Shown here: one piece after another, positions 11,775 through 24,745 of the stretch
Layout: each line of letters starts with the position of its first letter
Numbering within the stretch: the first letter of the stretch is position 1
Assembly: GCA_023078555.1 (NCBI GenBank)
Contig: CM041199.1
Span: 10,837,943-10,901,942 of the forward strand
DNA: 64,000 nucleotides
Reading direction: 5' to 3'
Source: Ulva prolifera
Taxonomy: Eukaryota; Chlorophyta; Ulvophyceae; Ulvales; Ulvaceae
Translations under genes and position numbers: made by a program
Notes under the pieces: generated by a model
The model's input: the letters and a program-made list of their open reading frames with translations, nothing else
Databases searched by the model: none
What the model was told of the DNA's origin: nothing

Positions 11775-13103
11775 GTGAATGGACTTGGCTATAGACAAGC
11801 ATACCCCCGCGCACTATAGGGAAGTTGCCAGAAACATCCTTTGATTCTGAAAGATCTAGGACGTCAAGTATGCATTGCACAGTTGTTGCTAACTCCTAGG
11901 AGTGGCGTGGAACAAAAGTGCACACTTTTTACCAACCATGTGAATGGACTTGGTTGTAGCCACGCAACCCCCCGCGCAGCAAAAGGTACGTCGCCATCAA
12001 CATTCCAAGATTTTGGGGGGTATGGGATGTCCATCATTCATTGCGTATTTTCTGCAGACACCATGGCGTGGTGTGGTGCAAAAGTGCACATTTTCCACCA
12101 ACCCATGTGAATGGACTTGGTTGTACCCACGCACCCCCTGCGCATCAAAAGGTACGTCGCCATCAACATTCCAAGATGTTGGGGGTATGGGATGTCCATC
12201 ATTCATTGCGTATTTTCTGCAGACACCATGGAGTGGTGTGGTGCAAAAGTGCACACTTTCCACCAACCCATGTGAATGGATTTGGTTGTAGCCACGCAAC
12301 CCCCCGCGCATCAAAAGGTACGTCCCCATGAACATCCAAAGATGTTGGGGGGTATGGGATGTCCATCATCCATTGCGTATTTTCTGCAGACACCATGGAG
12401 TGGTGTGGTGCAAAAGTGCACACTTTCCACCAACCCTTGTGAATGGACTTGGTTGTAGCCACGCAACCCCCCGCGCAGCAAAAGGTACGTCGCCATCAAC
12501 ATTCCAAGATTTTGGGGGGTATGGGATGTCCATCATTCATTGCGTATTTTCTGCAGACACCATGGCGTGGTGTGGTGCAAAATTGCACATTTTCCACCAA
12601 CCCATGTGAATGGACTTGGTTGTACCCACGCACCCCCTGCGCATCAAAAGGTACGTCGCCATCAACATTCCAAGATGTTGGGGGTATGGGATGTCCATCA
12701 TTCATTGCGTATTTTCTGCAGACACCATGGAGTGGTGTGGTGCAAAAGTGCACACTTTCCACCAACCCATGTGAATGGACTTGGTTGTAGCCACGCAACC
12801 CCCCGCGCATCAAAAGGTACGTCCCCATGAACATTCAAAGATGTTGGGGGGTATGGGATGTCCATCATCCATTGCGTATTTTCTGCAGACACCATGGAGT
12901 GGTGTGGTGCAAAAGTGTACACTTTCCACCAACCCATGTGAATGGACTTGGTTGTAGCCACGCAACCCCCCGCGCATCAAAAGGTACGTCGCCATGAACA
13001 TTCCAAGATGTTGGAGGGTATGGGATGATTATCATTCATTGCATATTTGCTGCTGACTCCCACGAGTGGCGTGGGGCAAAAGTGCTCACTTTTCACCAAC
13101 CTT
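11775..13103. repeat. Block 10: X-6 A-1 B (8 monomers)
   Basis: The first four A monomers repeat block 6 at an offset of 4,155 bp. After about 12,625 the copy switches to another tacccacgcacccc A and a gtcccc A, then a single B with the private centre ctcccacgag and gtgctcac. This is the end of the 25-monomer duplication. Confidence 0.86.
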
Positions 13104-13934
13104 GTGAATGGACTTGGCTATAGACAAGCATACCCCCGCGCACCATAGGGAAGTTGCCAGAAACATCCTTTGATTCTGAAAGATCTAGGACGTCAAGTAT
13201 GCATTGCACAGTTGTTGCTAACTCCCAGGAGTGGCGTGGAACAAAAGTGCAGACTTTTCACCAACCATGTGAATGGACTTGGTTGTAGCCACGCAACCCC
13301 CCGCGCAGCAAAAGGAACGTCGCCATCAACATTCCAAGATTTTGGGGGGTATGGGATGTCCATCATTCATTGCGTATTTTCTGCAGACACCATGGCGTGG
13401 TGTGGTGCAAAAGTGCACACTTTCCACCAACCCATGTGAATGGACTTGGTTGTAGCCACGCAACCCCCCGCGCAGCAAAAGGTACGTTGCCATCAACATT
13501 CCAAGATGTTGGGGGGTATGGGATGTCCATCATTCATTGCGTATTTTCTGCAGACACCATGGCGTGGTGTGGTGCAAAAGTGTACACTTTCCACCAACGC
13601 ATGTGAATGGACTTGGTTGTACCCACGCACCCCCTGCGCATCAAAAGGTACGTCGCCATCAACATTCCAAGATGTTGGAGGGTATGGGATGTCCATCATC
13701 CATTGCGTATTTTCTGCAGACACCATGGAGTGGTGTGGTGCAAAAATGCACACTTTCCACCAACCCATGTGAATGGACTTGGTTGTAGCCACGCAACCCC
13801 CCGCGCATCAAAAGGTACGTCGCCATGAACATTCCAAGATGTTGGGGGGTATGGGATGATTATCATTCATTGCATATTTGCTGCTGACTCCCAGGAGTGG
13901 CGTGGGGCAAATGTGCACACTTTTCACCAACCAT
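13104..13934. repeat. Block 11: X-3 A-1 B (831 bp)
   Basis: The first A has aaaggaacgtcgcc, the second gttgcc with ccaacgcatg, the third tacccacg with ggaggg, catccatt and aaaatgcac. The single B ends in ccatgtgaatgg, so it is a penultimate-type B joined directly to the next X. X has a private gtgcagac. Confidence 0.87.
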
Positions 13935-14931
13935 GTGAATGGACTTGGCTATAGACAAGCATACCCCCGCGCACCATAGGGAAGTTGCCAGAAACATCCT
14001 TTGATTCTGAAAGATCTAGGACGTCAAGTATGCATTGCACAGTTGTTGCTAACTCCCAGGAGTGGCGTGGAACAAAAGTGCACACTTTTCACCAACCATG
14101 TGAATGGACTTAGTTGTAGCCACGCAACCCCCCGCGCAGCAAAAGGAACGTCGCCATCAACATTCCAAGATTTTGGGGGGTATGGGATGTCCATCATTCA
14201 TTGCGTATTTTCTGCAGACACCATGGCGTGGTGTGGTGCAAAAGTGCACACTTTCCACCAACCCATGTGAATGGACTTGGTTGTAGCCACGCAACCCCCC
14301 GCGCAGCAAAAGGTACGTTGCCATCAACATTCCAAGATGTTGGGGGGTATGGGATGTCCATCATTCATTGCGTATTTTCTGCAGACACCATGGCGTGGTG
14401 TGGTGCAAAAGTGTACACTTTCCACCAACGCATGTGAATGGACTTGGTTGTACCCACGCACCCCCTGCGCATCAAAAGGTACGTCGCCATCTACATTCCA
14501 AGATGTTGGAGGGTATGGGATGTCCATCATCCATTGCGTATTTTCTGCAGACACCATGGAGTGGTGTGGTGCAAAAATGCACACTTTCCACCAACCCATG
14601 TGAATGGACTTGGTTGTAGCCACGCAACCCCCCGCGCATCAAAAGGTACGTCGCCATGAACATTCCAAGACGTTGGGGGGCATGGGATGATTATCATTCA
14701 TTGCATATTTGCTGCTGACTCCCAGGAGTGGCGTGGGCCAAAAGTGCACACTTTTCTCCAACCATGTGAATGGACTTGGTTGTAGCCACGCAACCCCCCG
14801 CGCATCAAAAGGTACGTCGCCATGAACATTCCAAGATGTTGGAGGGTATGGGATGATTATCATTCATTGCATATTTGCTGCTGACTCCCAGGAGTGGCGT
14901 GGGGCAAAAGTGCACACTTTTCACCAACCTT
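13935..14931. repeat. Block 12: X-3 A-2 B (6 monomers)
   Basis: X and the three A repeat block 11 at 831 bp. The first B differs (gacgttggggggcatggg, gggccaaaag, tctccaacc), and a normal last B follows. Private changes are ggacttagttg near 14,110 and catctacattcc near 14,490. Confidence 0.87.
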
Positions 14932-16261
14932 GTGAATGGACTTGGCTATAGACAAGCATACCCCCGCGCACCATAGGGAAGTTGCCAGAAACATCCTTTG
15001 ATTCTGAAAGATCTAGGACGTCAAGTATGCATTGCACAGTTGTTGCTAACTCCTAGGAGTGGCGTGGAACAAAAGTGCACACTTTTCACCAACCATGTGA
15101 ATGGACTTGGTTGTAGCCACGCAACCCCCCGCGCAGCAAAAGGTACGTCGCCATCAACATTCCAAGATTTTGGGGGGTATGGGATGTCCATCATTCATTG
15201 CGTATTTTCTGCAGACACCATGGAGTGGTGTGGTGCAAAAGTGCACATTTTCCACCAACCCATGTGAATGGACTTGGTTGTACCCACGCACCCCCTGCGC
15301 ATCAAAAGGTACGTCGCCATCAACATTCCAAGATGTTGGGGGTATGGGATGTCCATCATTCATTGCGTATTTTCTGCAGACACCATGGAGTGGTGTGGTG
15401 CAAAAGTGCACACTTTCAACCAACCCATGTGAAAGGACTTGGTTGTAGCCACGCAACCCCCCGCGCATCAAAAGGTACGTCCCCATGAACATTCAAAGAT
15501 GTTGGGGGTTATGGGATGTCCATCATCCATTGCGTATTTTCTGCAGACACCATGGAGTGGTGTGGTGCAAAAGTGCACACTTTCCACCAACCCATGTGAA
15601 TGGACTTGGTTGTAGCCACGCAACCCCCCGCGCAGCAAAAGGTACGTCGCCATCAACATTCCAAGATTTTGGGGGGTATGGGATGTCCATCATTCATTGC
15701 GTATTTTCTGCAGACACCATGGCGTGGTGTGGTGCAAAAGTGTACACTTTCCACCAACCCATGTGAATGGACTTGGTTGTAGCCACGCAACCCCCCGCGC
15801 ATCAAAAGGTACATCGCCATCAACATTCCAAGATGTTGGGGGGTATGGGATGTCCATCAGTCATTGCGTATTTTCTGCAGACACCATGGAGTGGTGTGGT
15901 GCAAAAGTGCACACTTTCCACCAACCCATGTGAATGGACTTGGTTGTAGCCAAGCAACCCCCCGCGCATCAAAAGGTACGTCGCCATGAACATTCCAAGA
16001 TGTTAGGGGGTATGGGATGATTATCATTCATTGCATATTTGCTGCTGACTCCCAGGAGTGGCGTGGGGCAAAAGTGCACACTTTTCACCAACCATGTGAA
16101 TGGACTTGGTTGTAGCCACGCAACCCCCCGCGCATGAAAAGGTACGTCGCCATGAACATTCCAAGATGTTGGAGGGTATGGGATGATTATCATTCATTGC
16201 ATATTTGCTGCTGACTCCCAGGAGTGGCGTGGGGCAAAAGTGCACACTTTTCACCAACCTT
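14932..16261. repeat. Block 13: X-5 A-2 B (8 monomers)
   Basis: Order: gattttgg A, tacccacg A with ctttcaacc and gtgaaagg, gtcccc A with gggggttatggg, gattttgg A, catcgcc A with catcagtcattg. The first B has gttaggggg and the second gcatgaaaagg. First member of the first about 4.16-kb super-repeat. Confidence 0.87.
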
Positions 16262-16927
16262 GTGAATGGACTTGGCTATAGACAAGCATACCCCCGCGCA
16301 CCATAGGGAAGTTGCCAGAAACATCCTTTGATTCTGAAAGATCTAGGACGTCAAGTATGCATTGCACAGTTGTTGCTAACTCCTAGGAGTGGCGTGGAAC
16401 AAAAGTGCACACTTTTCACCAACCATGTGAATGGACTTGGTTGTAGCCACGCAACCCCCCGCGCAGCAAAAGGTACGTCGCCATCAACATTCCAAGATTT
16501 TGGGGGGTATGGGATGTCCATCATTCATTGCGTATTCTCTGCAGAAACCATGGAGTGGTGTGGTGCAAAAGTGCACACTTTCCACCAACCCATGTGAATG
16601 GACTTGGTTGTAGCCACGCAACCCCCCGCGCATCAAAAGGTACGTCGACATGAACATTCAAAGATGTTGGGGGGTATGGGATGTCCATCATTCATTGCGT
16701 ATTTTCTGCAGACACCATGGCGTGGTGTGGTGCAAAAGTGCAAACTTTCCACCAACCCATGTGAATGGACTTGGTTGTAGCCACGCAACCCCCCGCGCAT
16801 CAAAAGGTACGTCGCCATGAACATTCAAAGATGTTGGGGGGTATGAGATGTCCATCATTCATTGCGTATTTTCTGCAGACACCATGGAGTGGTGTAATGC
16901 AAAAGTGCACACTTGCCACCAACCCAT

Positions 16928-17093
16928 GTGAACGGACTTGGTTGCAGCCACGCAACCCCCCGCACATCAAAGGTACGACTACATGAACATTCCAAGATGT
17001 TGGGGGGCATGGGATGTCCATCATTCATTGCGTATTTTCTGCAGACACCATGGAGTGGTGTGGTGCAAAAGTGCACACTTTCCACCAACCCAT
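16928..17093. repeat. Single D
   Basis: Centre gactac with gcatggg, after an A with cttgcc. Confidence 0.88.
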
Positions 17094-17260
17094 GTGAATG
17101 GACTTGGTTGTAGCCACGCAACCCCCCGCGCATCAAAAGGTACGTCGACATGAACATTCAAAGATGTTGGGGGGTATGGGATGTCCATCATTCATTGCGT
17201 ATTTTCTGCAGACACCATGGAGTGGTGTAATGCAAAAGTGCACACTTTCCACCAACCCAT

Positions 17261-17757
17261 GTGAACGGACTTGGTTGCAGCCACGCAACCCCCGCACATC
17301 AAAGGTACGATGACATGAACATTCCAAGATGTTGGGGGGTATGGGATGTCCATCATTCATTGCGTATTTTCTGCAGACACCATGGAGTGGTGTAATGCAA
17401 AAGTGCACACTTTCCACCAACCCATGTGAACGGACTTGGTTGCAGCCACGCAACCCCCCGCACATCAAAGGTACGATGACATGAACATTCCAAGATGTTG
17501 GGGGGTATGGGATGTCCATCATTCATTGCGTATTTTCTGCAGACACCATGGAGTGGTGTAATGCAAAAGTGCACACTTTCCACCAACCCATGTGAACGGA
17601 CTTGGTTGCAGCCACGCAACCCCCCGCACATCAAAGGTACGACTACATGAACATTCCAAGATGTTTGGGGGCATGGGATGTCCATCATTCATTGCGTATT
17701 TTCTGCAGACACCATGGAGTGGTGTGGTGCAAAAGTGCACACTTTCCACCAACCCAT
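17261..17757. repeat. D run, 3 monomers, first is 165 bp
   Basis: Centres gatgac, gatgac, gactac. The first has five C (aacccccgcac) instead of six; the third has gtttgggggcatggg. Confidence 0.9.
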
Positions 17758-19090
17758 GTGAATGGACTTGGTTGTAGCCACGCAACCCCCCGCGCATCAA
17801 AAGGTACGTCGACATGAACATTCAAAGATGTTGGGGGGTATGGGATGTCCATCATTCATTGCGTATTTTCTGCAGACACCATGGCGTGGTGTGGTGCAAA
17901 AGTGCACACTTTCCACCAACCCATGTGAATGGACTTGGTTGTAGCCACGCAACCCCCCGCGCAGCAAAAGGTACGTCGACATGAACATTCAAAGATGTTG
18001 GGGGGTATGGGATGTCCATCATTCATTGCGTATTTTCTGCAGACACCATGGCGTGGTGTGGTGCAAAAGTGCACACTTTCCACCAACCCATGTGAATGGA
18101 CTTGGTTGTAGCCACGCAACCCCCCGCGCAGCAAAAGGTACGTTGCCATCAACATTCCAAGATGTTGGGGGGTATGGGATGTCCATCATTCATTGCGTAT
18201 TTTCTGCAGACACCATGGCGTGGTGTGGTGCAAAAGTGTACACTTTCCACCAACCCATGTGAATGGACTTGGTTGTAGCCACGCAACCCCCCGCGCAGCA
18301 AAAGGAACGTCGCCATCAACATTCCAAGATTTTGGGGGGTATGGGATGTCCATCATTCATTGCGTATTTTCTGCAGACACCATGGCGTGGTGTGGTGCAA
18401 AAGTGCACACTTTCCACCAACCCATGTGAATGGACTTGGTTGTAGCCACGCAACCCCCCGCGCAGCAAAAGGTACGTTGCCATCAACATTCCAAGATGTT
18501 GGGGGGTATGGGATGTCCATCATTCATTGCGTATTTTCTGCAGACACCATGGCGTGGTGTGGTGCAAAAGTGTACACTTTCCACCAACGCATGTGAATGG
18601 ACTTGGTTGTACCCACGCACCCCCTGCGCATCAAAAGGTACGTCGCCATCAACATTCCAAGATGTTGGAGGGTATGGGATGTCCATCATCCATTGCGTAT
18701 TTTCTGCAGACACCATGGAGTGGTGTGGTGCAAAAATGCACACTTTCCACCAACCCATGTGAATGGACTTGGTTGTAGCCACGCAACCCCCCGCGCATCA
18801 AAAGGTACGTCGCCATGAACATTCCAAGACGTTGGGGGGCATGGGATGATTATCATTCATTGCATATTTGCTGCTGACTCCCAGGAGTGGCGTGGGCCAA
18901 AAGTGCACACTTTTCTCCAACCATGTGAATGGACTTGGTTGTAGCCACGCAACCCCCCGCGCATCAAAAGGTACGTCGCCATGAACATTCCAAGATGTTG
19001 GAGGGTATGGGATGATTATCATTCATTGCATATTTGCTGCTGACTCCCAGGAGTGGCGTGGGGCAAAAGTGCACACTTTTCACCAACCTT

Positions 19091-20253
19091 GTGAATGGAC
19101 TTGGCTATAGACAAGCATACCCCCGCGCACCATAGGGAAGTTGCCAGAAACATCCTTTGATTCTGAAAGATCTAGGACGTCAAGTATGCATTGCACAGTT
19201 GTTGCTAACTCCTAGGAGTGGCGTGGAACAAAAGTGCACACTTTTCACCAACCATGTGAATGGACTTGGTTGTAGCCACGCAACCCCCCGCGCAGCAAAA
19301 GGTACGTCGCCATCAACATTCCAAGATTTTGGGGGGTATGGGATGTCCATCATTCATTGCGTATTTTCTGCAGACACCATGGAGTGGTGTGGTGCAAAAG
19401 TGCACATTTTCCACCAACCCATGTGAATGGACTTGGTTGTACCCACGCACCCCCTGCGCATCAAAAGGTACGTCGCCATCAACATTCCAAGATGTTGGGG
19501 GTATGGGATGTCCATCATTCATTGCGTATTTTCTGCAGACACCATGGAGTGGTGTGGTGCAAAAGTGCACACTTTCAACCAACCCATGTGAAAGGACTTG
19601 GTTGTAGCCACGCAACCCCCCGCGCATCAAAAGGTACGTCCCCATGAACATTCAAAGATGTTGGGGGGTATGGGATGTCCATCATCCATTGCGTATTTTC
19701 TGCAGACACCATGGAGTGGTGTGGTGCAAAAGTGTACACTTTCCACCAACCCATGTGAATGGACTTGGTTGTAGCCACGCAACCCCCCGCGCATCAAAAG
19801 GTACATCGCCATCAACATTCCAAGATGTTGGGGGGTATGGGATGTCCATCAGTCATTGCGTATTTTCTGCAGACACCATGGAGTGGTGTGGTGCAAAAGT
19901 GCACACTTTCCACCAACCCATGTGAATGGACTTGGTTGTAGCCACGCAACCCCCCGCGCATCAAAAGGTACGTCGCCATGAACATTCCAAGATGTTAGGG
20001 GGTATGGGATGATTATCATTCATTGCATATTTGCTGCTGACTCCCAGGAGTGGCGTGGGGCAAAAGTGCACACTTTTCACCAACCATGTGAATGGACTTG
20101 GTTGTAGCCACGCAACCCCCCGCGCATGAAAAGGTACGTCGCCATGAACATTCCAAGATGTTGGAGGGTATGGGATGATTATCATTCATTGCATATTTGC
20201 TGCAGACTCCCAGGAGTGGCGTGGGGCAAAAGTGCACACTTTTCACCAACCTT
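19091..20253. repeat. Block 15: X-4 A-2 B (7 monomers)
   Basis: Block 13 minus one A: gattttgg, tacccacg (ctttcaacc, gtgaaagg), gtcccc with gtgtacac, and catcgcc with catcagtcattg. The private base gctgcagactcc in the last B near 20,200 turns CTGCTG into a PstI-like CTGCAG. Confidence 0.86.
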
Positions 20254-21252
20254 GTGAATGGACTTGGCTATAGACAAGCATACCCCCGCGCACCATAGGG
20301 AAGTTGCCAGAAACATCCTTTGATTCTGAAAGATCTAGGACGTCAAGTATGCATTGCACAGTTGTTGCTAACTCCTAGGAGTGGCGTGGAACAAAAGTGC
20401 ACACTTTTCACCAACCATGTGAATGGACTTGGTTGTAGCCACGCAACCCCCCGCGCAGCAAAAGGTACGTCGCCATCAACATTCCAAGATTTTGGGGGGT
20501 ATGGGATGTCCATCATTCATTGCGTATTTTCTGCAGACACCATGGAGTGGTGTGGTGCAAAAGTGCACATTTTCCACCAACCCATGCGAATGGACTTGGT
20601 TGTAGCCACGCAACCCCCCGCGCAGCAAAAGGTACGTCGCCATCAACATTCCAAGATTTTGGGGGGTATGGGATGTCCATCATTCATTGCGTATTTTCTG
20701 CAGACACCATGGAGTGGTGTGGTGCAAAAGTGCACACTTTCCACCAACCCATGTGAATGGACTTGGTTGTACCCACGCACCCCCTGCGCATCAAAAGGTA
20801 CGTCGCCGTCAACATTCCAAGATGTTGGAGGGTATGGGATGTCCATCATTCATTGCGTATTCTCTGCAGAAACCATGGAGTGGTGTGGTGCAAAAGTGCA
20901 CACTTTCCACCAACCCATGTGAATGGACTTGGTTGTAGCCACGCAACCCCCCGCGCATCAAAAGGTACGTCGACATGAACATTCAAAGATGTTGGGGGGT
21001 ATGGGATGTCCATCATTCATTGCGTATTTTCTGCAGACACCATGGCGTGGTGTGGTGCAAAAGTGCAAACTTTCCACCAACCCATGTGAATGGACTTGGT
21101 TGTAGCCACGCAACCCCCCGCGCATCAAAAGGTACGTCGCCATGAACATTCAAAGATGTTGGGGGGTATGAGATGTCCATCATTCATTGCGTATTTTCTG
21201 CAGACACCATGGAGTGGTGTAATGCAAAAGTGCACACTTGCCACCAACCCAT

Positions 21253-21418
21253 GTGAACGGACTTGGTTGCAGCCACGCAACCCCCCGCACATCAAAGGTA
21301 CGACTACATGAACATTCCAAGATGTTGGGGGGCATGGGATGTCCATCATTCATTGCGTATTTTCTGCAGACACCATGGAGTGGTGTGGTGCAAAAGTGCA
21401 CACTTTCCACCAACCCAT
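21253..21418. repeat. Single D
   Basis: Copy of the D at 16,928 in the second super-repeat. Confidence 0.88.
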
Positions 21419-21585
21419 GTGAATGGACTTGGTTGTAGCCACGCAACCCCCCGCGCATCAAAAGGTACGTCGACATGAACATTCAAAGATGTTGGGGGGT
21501 ATGGGATGTCCATCATTCATTGCGTATTTTCTGCAGACACCATGGAGTGGTGTAATGCAAAAGTGCACACTTTCCACCAACCCAT

Positions 21586-22083
21586 GTGAATGGACTTGGT
21601 TGCAGCCACGCAACCCCCCGCACATCAAAGGTACGATGACATGAACATTCCAAGATGTTGGGGGGTATGGGATGTCCATCATTCATTGCGTATTTTCTGC
21701 AGACACCATGGAGTGGTGTAATGCAAAAGTGCACACTTTCCACCAACCCATGTGAACGGACTTGGTTGCAGCCACGCAACCCCCCGCACATCAAAGGTAC
21801 GATGACATGAACATTCCAAGATGTTGGGGGGTATGGGATGTCCATCATTCATTGCGTATTTTCTGCAGACACCATGGAGTGGTGTAATGCAAAAGTGCAC
21901 ACTTTCCACCAACCCATGTGAACGGACTTGGTTGCAGCCACGCAACCCCCCGCACATCAAAGGTACGACTACATGAACATTCCAAGATGTTTGGGGGCAT
22001 GGGATGTCCATCATTCATTGCGTATTTTCTGCAGACACCATGGAGTGGTGTGGTGCAAAAGTGCACACTTTCCACCAACCCAT
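21586..22083. repeat. D run, 3 monomers
   Basis: Copy of the run at 17,261 with six C throughout. The first D starts gtgaatgg rather than gtgaacgg, so D identity begins at gttgcagcc here. Confidence 0.9.
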
Positions 22084-23083
22084 GTGAATGGACTTGGTTG
22101 TAGCCACGCAACCCCCCGCGCATCAAAAGGTACGTCGACATGAACATTCAAAGATGTTGGGGGGTATGGGATGTCCATCATTCATTGCGTATTTTCTGCA
22201 GACACCATGGCGTGGTGTGGTGCAAAAGTGCACACTTTCCACCAACCCATGTGAATGGACTTGGTTGTAGCCACGCAACCCCCCGCGCAGCAAAAGGTAC
22301 GTTGCCATCAACATTCCAAGATGTTGGGGGGTATGGGATGTCCATCATTCATTGCGTATTTTCTGCAGACACCATGGCGTGGTGTGGTGCAAAAGTGTAC
22401 ACTTTCCACCAACCCATGTGAATGGACTTGGTTGTAGCCACGCAACCCCCCGCGCAGCAAAAGGAACGTCGCCATCAACATTCCAAGATTTTGGGGGGTA
22501 TGGGATGTCCATCATTCATTGCGTATTTTCTGCAGACACCATGGCGTGGTGTGGTGCAAAAGTGCACACTTTCCACCAACCCATGTGAATGGACTTGGTT
22601 GTAGCCACGCAACCCCCCGCGCAGCAAAAGGTACGTTGCCATCAACATTCCAAGATGTTGGAGGGTATGGGATGTCCATCATCCATTGCGTATTTTCTGC
22701 AGACACCATGGAGTGGTGTGGTGCAAAAATGCACACTTTCCACCAACCCATGTGAATGGACTTGGTTGTAGCCACGCAACCCCCCGCGCATCAAAAGGTA
22801 CGTCGCCATGAACATTCCAAGACGTTGGGGGGCATGGGATGATTATCATTCATTGCATATTTGCTGCTGACTCCCAGGAGTGGCGTGGGCCAAAAGTGCA
22901 CACTTTTCTCCAACCATGTGAATGGACTTGGTTGTAGCCACGCAACCCCCCGCGCATCAAAAGGTACGTCGCCATGAACATTCCAAGATGTTGGAGGGTA
23001 TGGGATGATTATCATTCATTGCATATTTGCTGCTGACTCCCAGGAGTGGCGTGGGGCAAAAGTGCACACTTTTCACCAACCTT

Positions 23084-24745
23084 GTGAATGGACTTGGCTA
23101 TAGACAAGCATACCCCCGCGCACCATAGGGAAGTTGCCAGAAACATCCTTTGATTCTGAAAGATCTAGGACGTCAAGTATGCATTGCACAGTTGTTGCTA
23201 ACTCCTAGGAGTGGCGTGGAACAAAAGTGCACACTTTTCACCAACCATGTGAATGGACTTGGTTGTAGCCACGCAACCCCCCGCGCAGCAAAAGGTACGT
23301 CGCCATCAACATTCCAAGATTTTGGGGGGTATGGGATGTCCATCATTCATTGCGTATTTTCTGCAGACACCATGGAGTGGTGTGGTGCAAAAGTGCACAT
23401 TTTCCACCAACCCATGTGAATGGACTTGGTTGTACCCACGCACCCCCTGCGCATCAAAAGGTACGTCGCCATCAACATTCCAAGATGTTGGGGGTATGGG
23501 ATGTCCATCATTCATTGCGTATTTTCTGCAGACACCATGGAGTGGTGTGGTGCAAAAGTGCACACTTTCAACCAACCCATGTGAAAGGACTTGGTTGTAG
23601 CCACGCAACCCCCCGCGCATCAAAAGGTACGTCCCCATGAACATTCAAAGATGTTGGGGGGTATGGGATGTCCATCATCCATTGCGTATTTTCTGCAGAC
23701 ACCATGGAGTGGTGTGGTGCAAAAGTGCACACTTTCCACCAACCCATGTGAATGGACTTGGTTGTAGCCACGCAACCCCCCGCGCAGCAAAAGGTACGTC
23801 GCCATCAACATTCCAAGATTTTGGGGGGTATGGGATGTCCATCATTCATTGCGTATTTTCTGCAGACACCATGGCGTGGTGTGGTGCAAAAGTGCACATT
23901 TTCCACCAACCCATGTGAATGGACTTGGTTGTACCCACGCACCCCCTGCGCATCAAAAGGTACGTCGCCATCAACATTCCAAGATGTTGGGGGTATGGGA
24001 TGTCCATCATTCATTGCGTATTTTCTGCAGACACCATGGAGTGGTGTGGTGCAAAAGTGCACACTTTCCACCAACCCATGTGAACGGACTTGGTTGTAGC
24101 CACGCAACCCCCCGCGCATCAAAAGGTACGTCCCCATGAACATTCAAAGATGTTGGGGGGTATGGGATGTCCATCATCCATTGCGTATTTTCTGCAGACA
24201 CCATGGAGTGGTGTGGTGCAAAAGTGTACACTTTCCACCAACCCATGTGAATGGACTTGGTTGTAGCCACGCAACCCCCCGCGCATCAAAAGGTACATCG
24301 CCATCAACATTCCAAGATGTTGGGGGGTATGGGATGTCCATCAGTCATTGCGTATTTTCTGCAGACACCATGGAGTGGTGTGGTGCAAAAGTGCACACTT
24401 TCCACCAACCCATGTGAATGGACTTGGTTGTAGCCACGCAACCCCCCGCGCATCAAAAGGTACGTCGCCATGAACATTCCAAGATGTTAGGGGGTATGGG
24501 ATGATTATCATTCATTGCATATTTGCTGCTGACTCCCAGGAGTGGCGTGGGGCAAAAGTGCACACTTTTCACCAACCATGTGAATGGACTTGGTTGTAGC
24601 CACGCAACCCCCCGCGCATGAAAAGGTACGTCGCCATGAACATTCCAAGATGTTGGAGGGTATGGGATGATTATCATTCATTGCATATTTGCTGCTGACT
24701 CCCAGGAGTGGCGTGGGGCAAAAGTGCACACTTTTCACCAACCTT
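23084..24745. repeat. Block 17: X-7 A-2 B (10 monomers)
   Basis: An extended form of block 13: gattttgg, tacccacg with gtgaaagg, gtcccc, gattttgg with cacatttt, tacccacg with gtgaacgg, gtcccc with gtgtacac, and catcgcc with catcagtcattg. Most of it is duplicated again inside blocks 18-19. Confidence 0.87.

Larger units (their letters stand above)
9615..12625. repeat. 25-monomer super-repeat, copy 2 (partial, about 3.0 kb)
   Basis: Blocks 8, 9 and the first part of 10 repeat blocks 4, 5 and 6 at 4,155-4,156 bp, including the private anchor variant gcactatagg and gcaaaattgcac. Homology in register ends where the next monomer has tacccacg instead of tagccacg. Confidence 0.86.
14932..19090. repeat. 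Super-repeat of blocks 13-14 (4,159 bp)
   Basis: 25 monomers. Marked by gtgaaagg, catcagtcattg, gcatgaaaagg, attctctgcag, gtgcaaac and cttgcc, all of which return in the next two units. Confidence 0.86.
16262..19090. repeat. Block 14: X-14 A/D-2 B (17 monomers)
   Basis: The first A carries attctctgcagaaacc. Then A with gtgcaaac, A with gagatgtcc and cttgcc, one D, one A, three D (the first of them 165 bp, with five C), two gtcgac A, gttgcc A, ggaacg A, gttgcc A with aacgcatg, and tacccacg A. The first B has gacgttggggggc. The tail matches block 12. Confidence 0.86.
19091..23083. repeat. Super-repeat of blocks 15-16 (3,993 bp)
   Basis: 24 monomers carrying the same private variants as 14,932-19,090, with net loss of one monomer. 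Confidence 0.86.
20254..23083. repeat. Block 16: X-14 A/D-2 B (17 monomers)
   Basis: Second copy of the block 14 type. It starts with two gattttgg A and a tacccacg A with gtcgccgtcaac and attctctgcag, then gtcgac (gtgcaaac), gagatgtcc, D, A, three D, gtcgac, gttgcc, ggaacg, gttgcc. The first A ends catgcgaatgg near 20,585, a T-to-C change that opens a long spurious reading frame. Confidence 0.86.

Noticed and set aside
20320-20922. 200-codon open reading frame
   Set aside because: One T-to-C change (catgcgaatgg near 20,585) removes the stop present in every other copy. The product is a direct translation of three satellite monomers.
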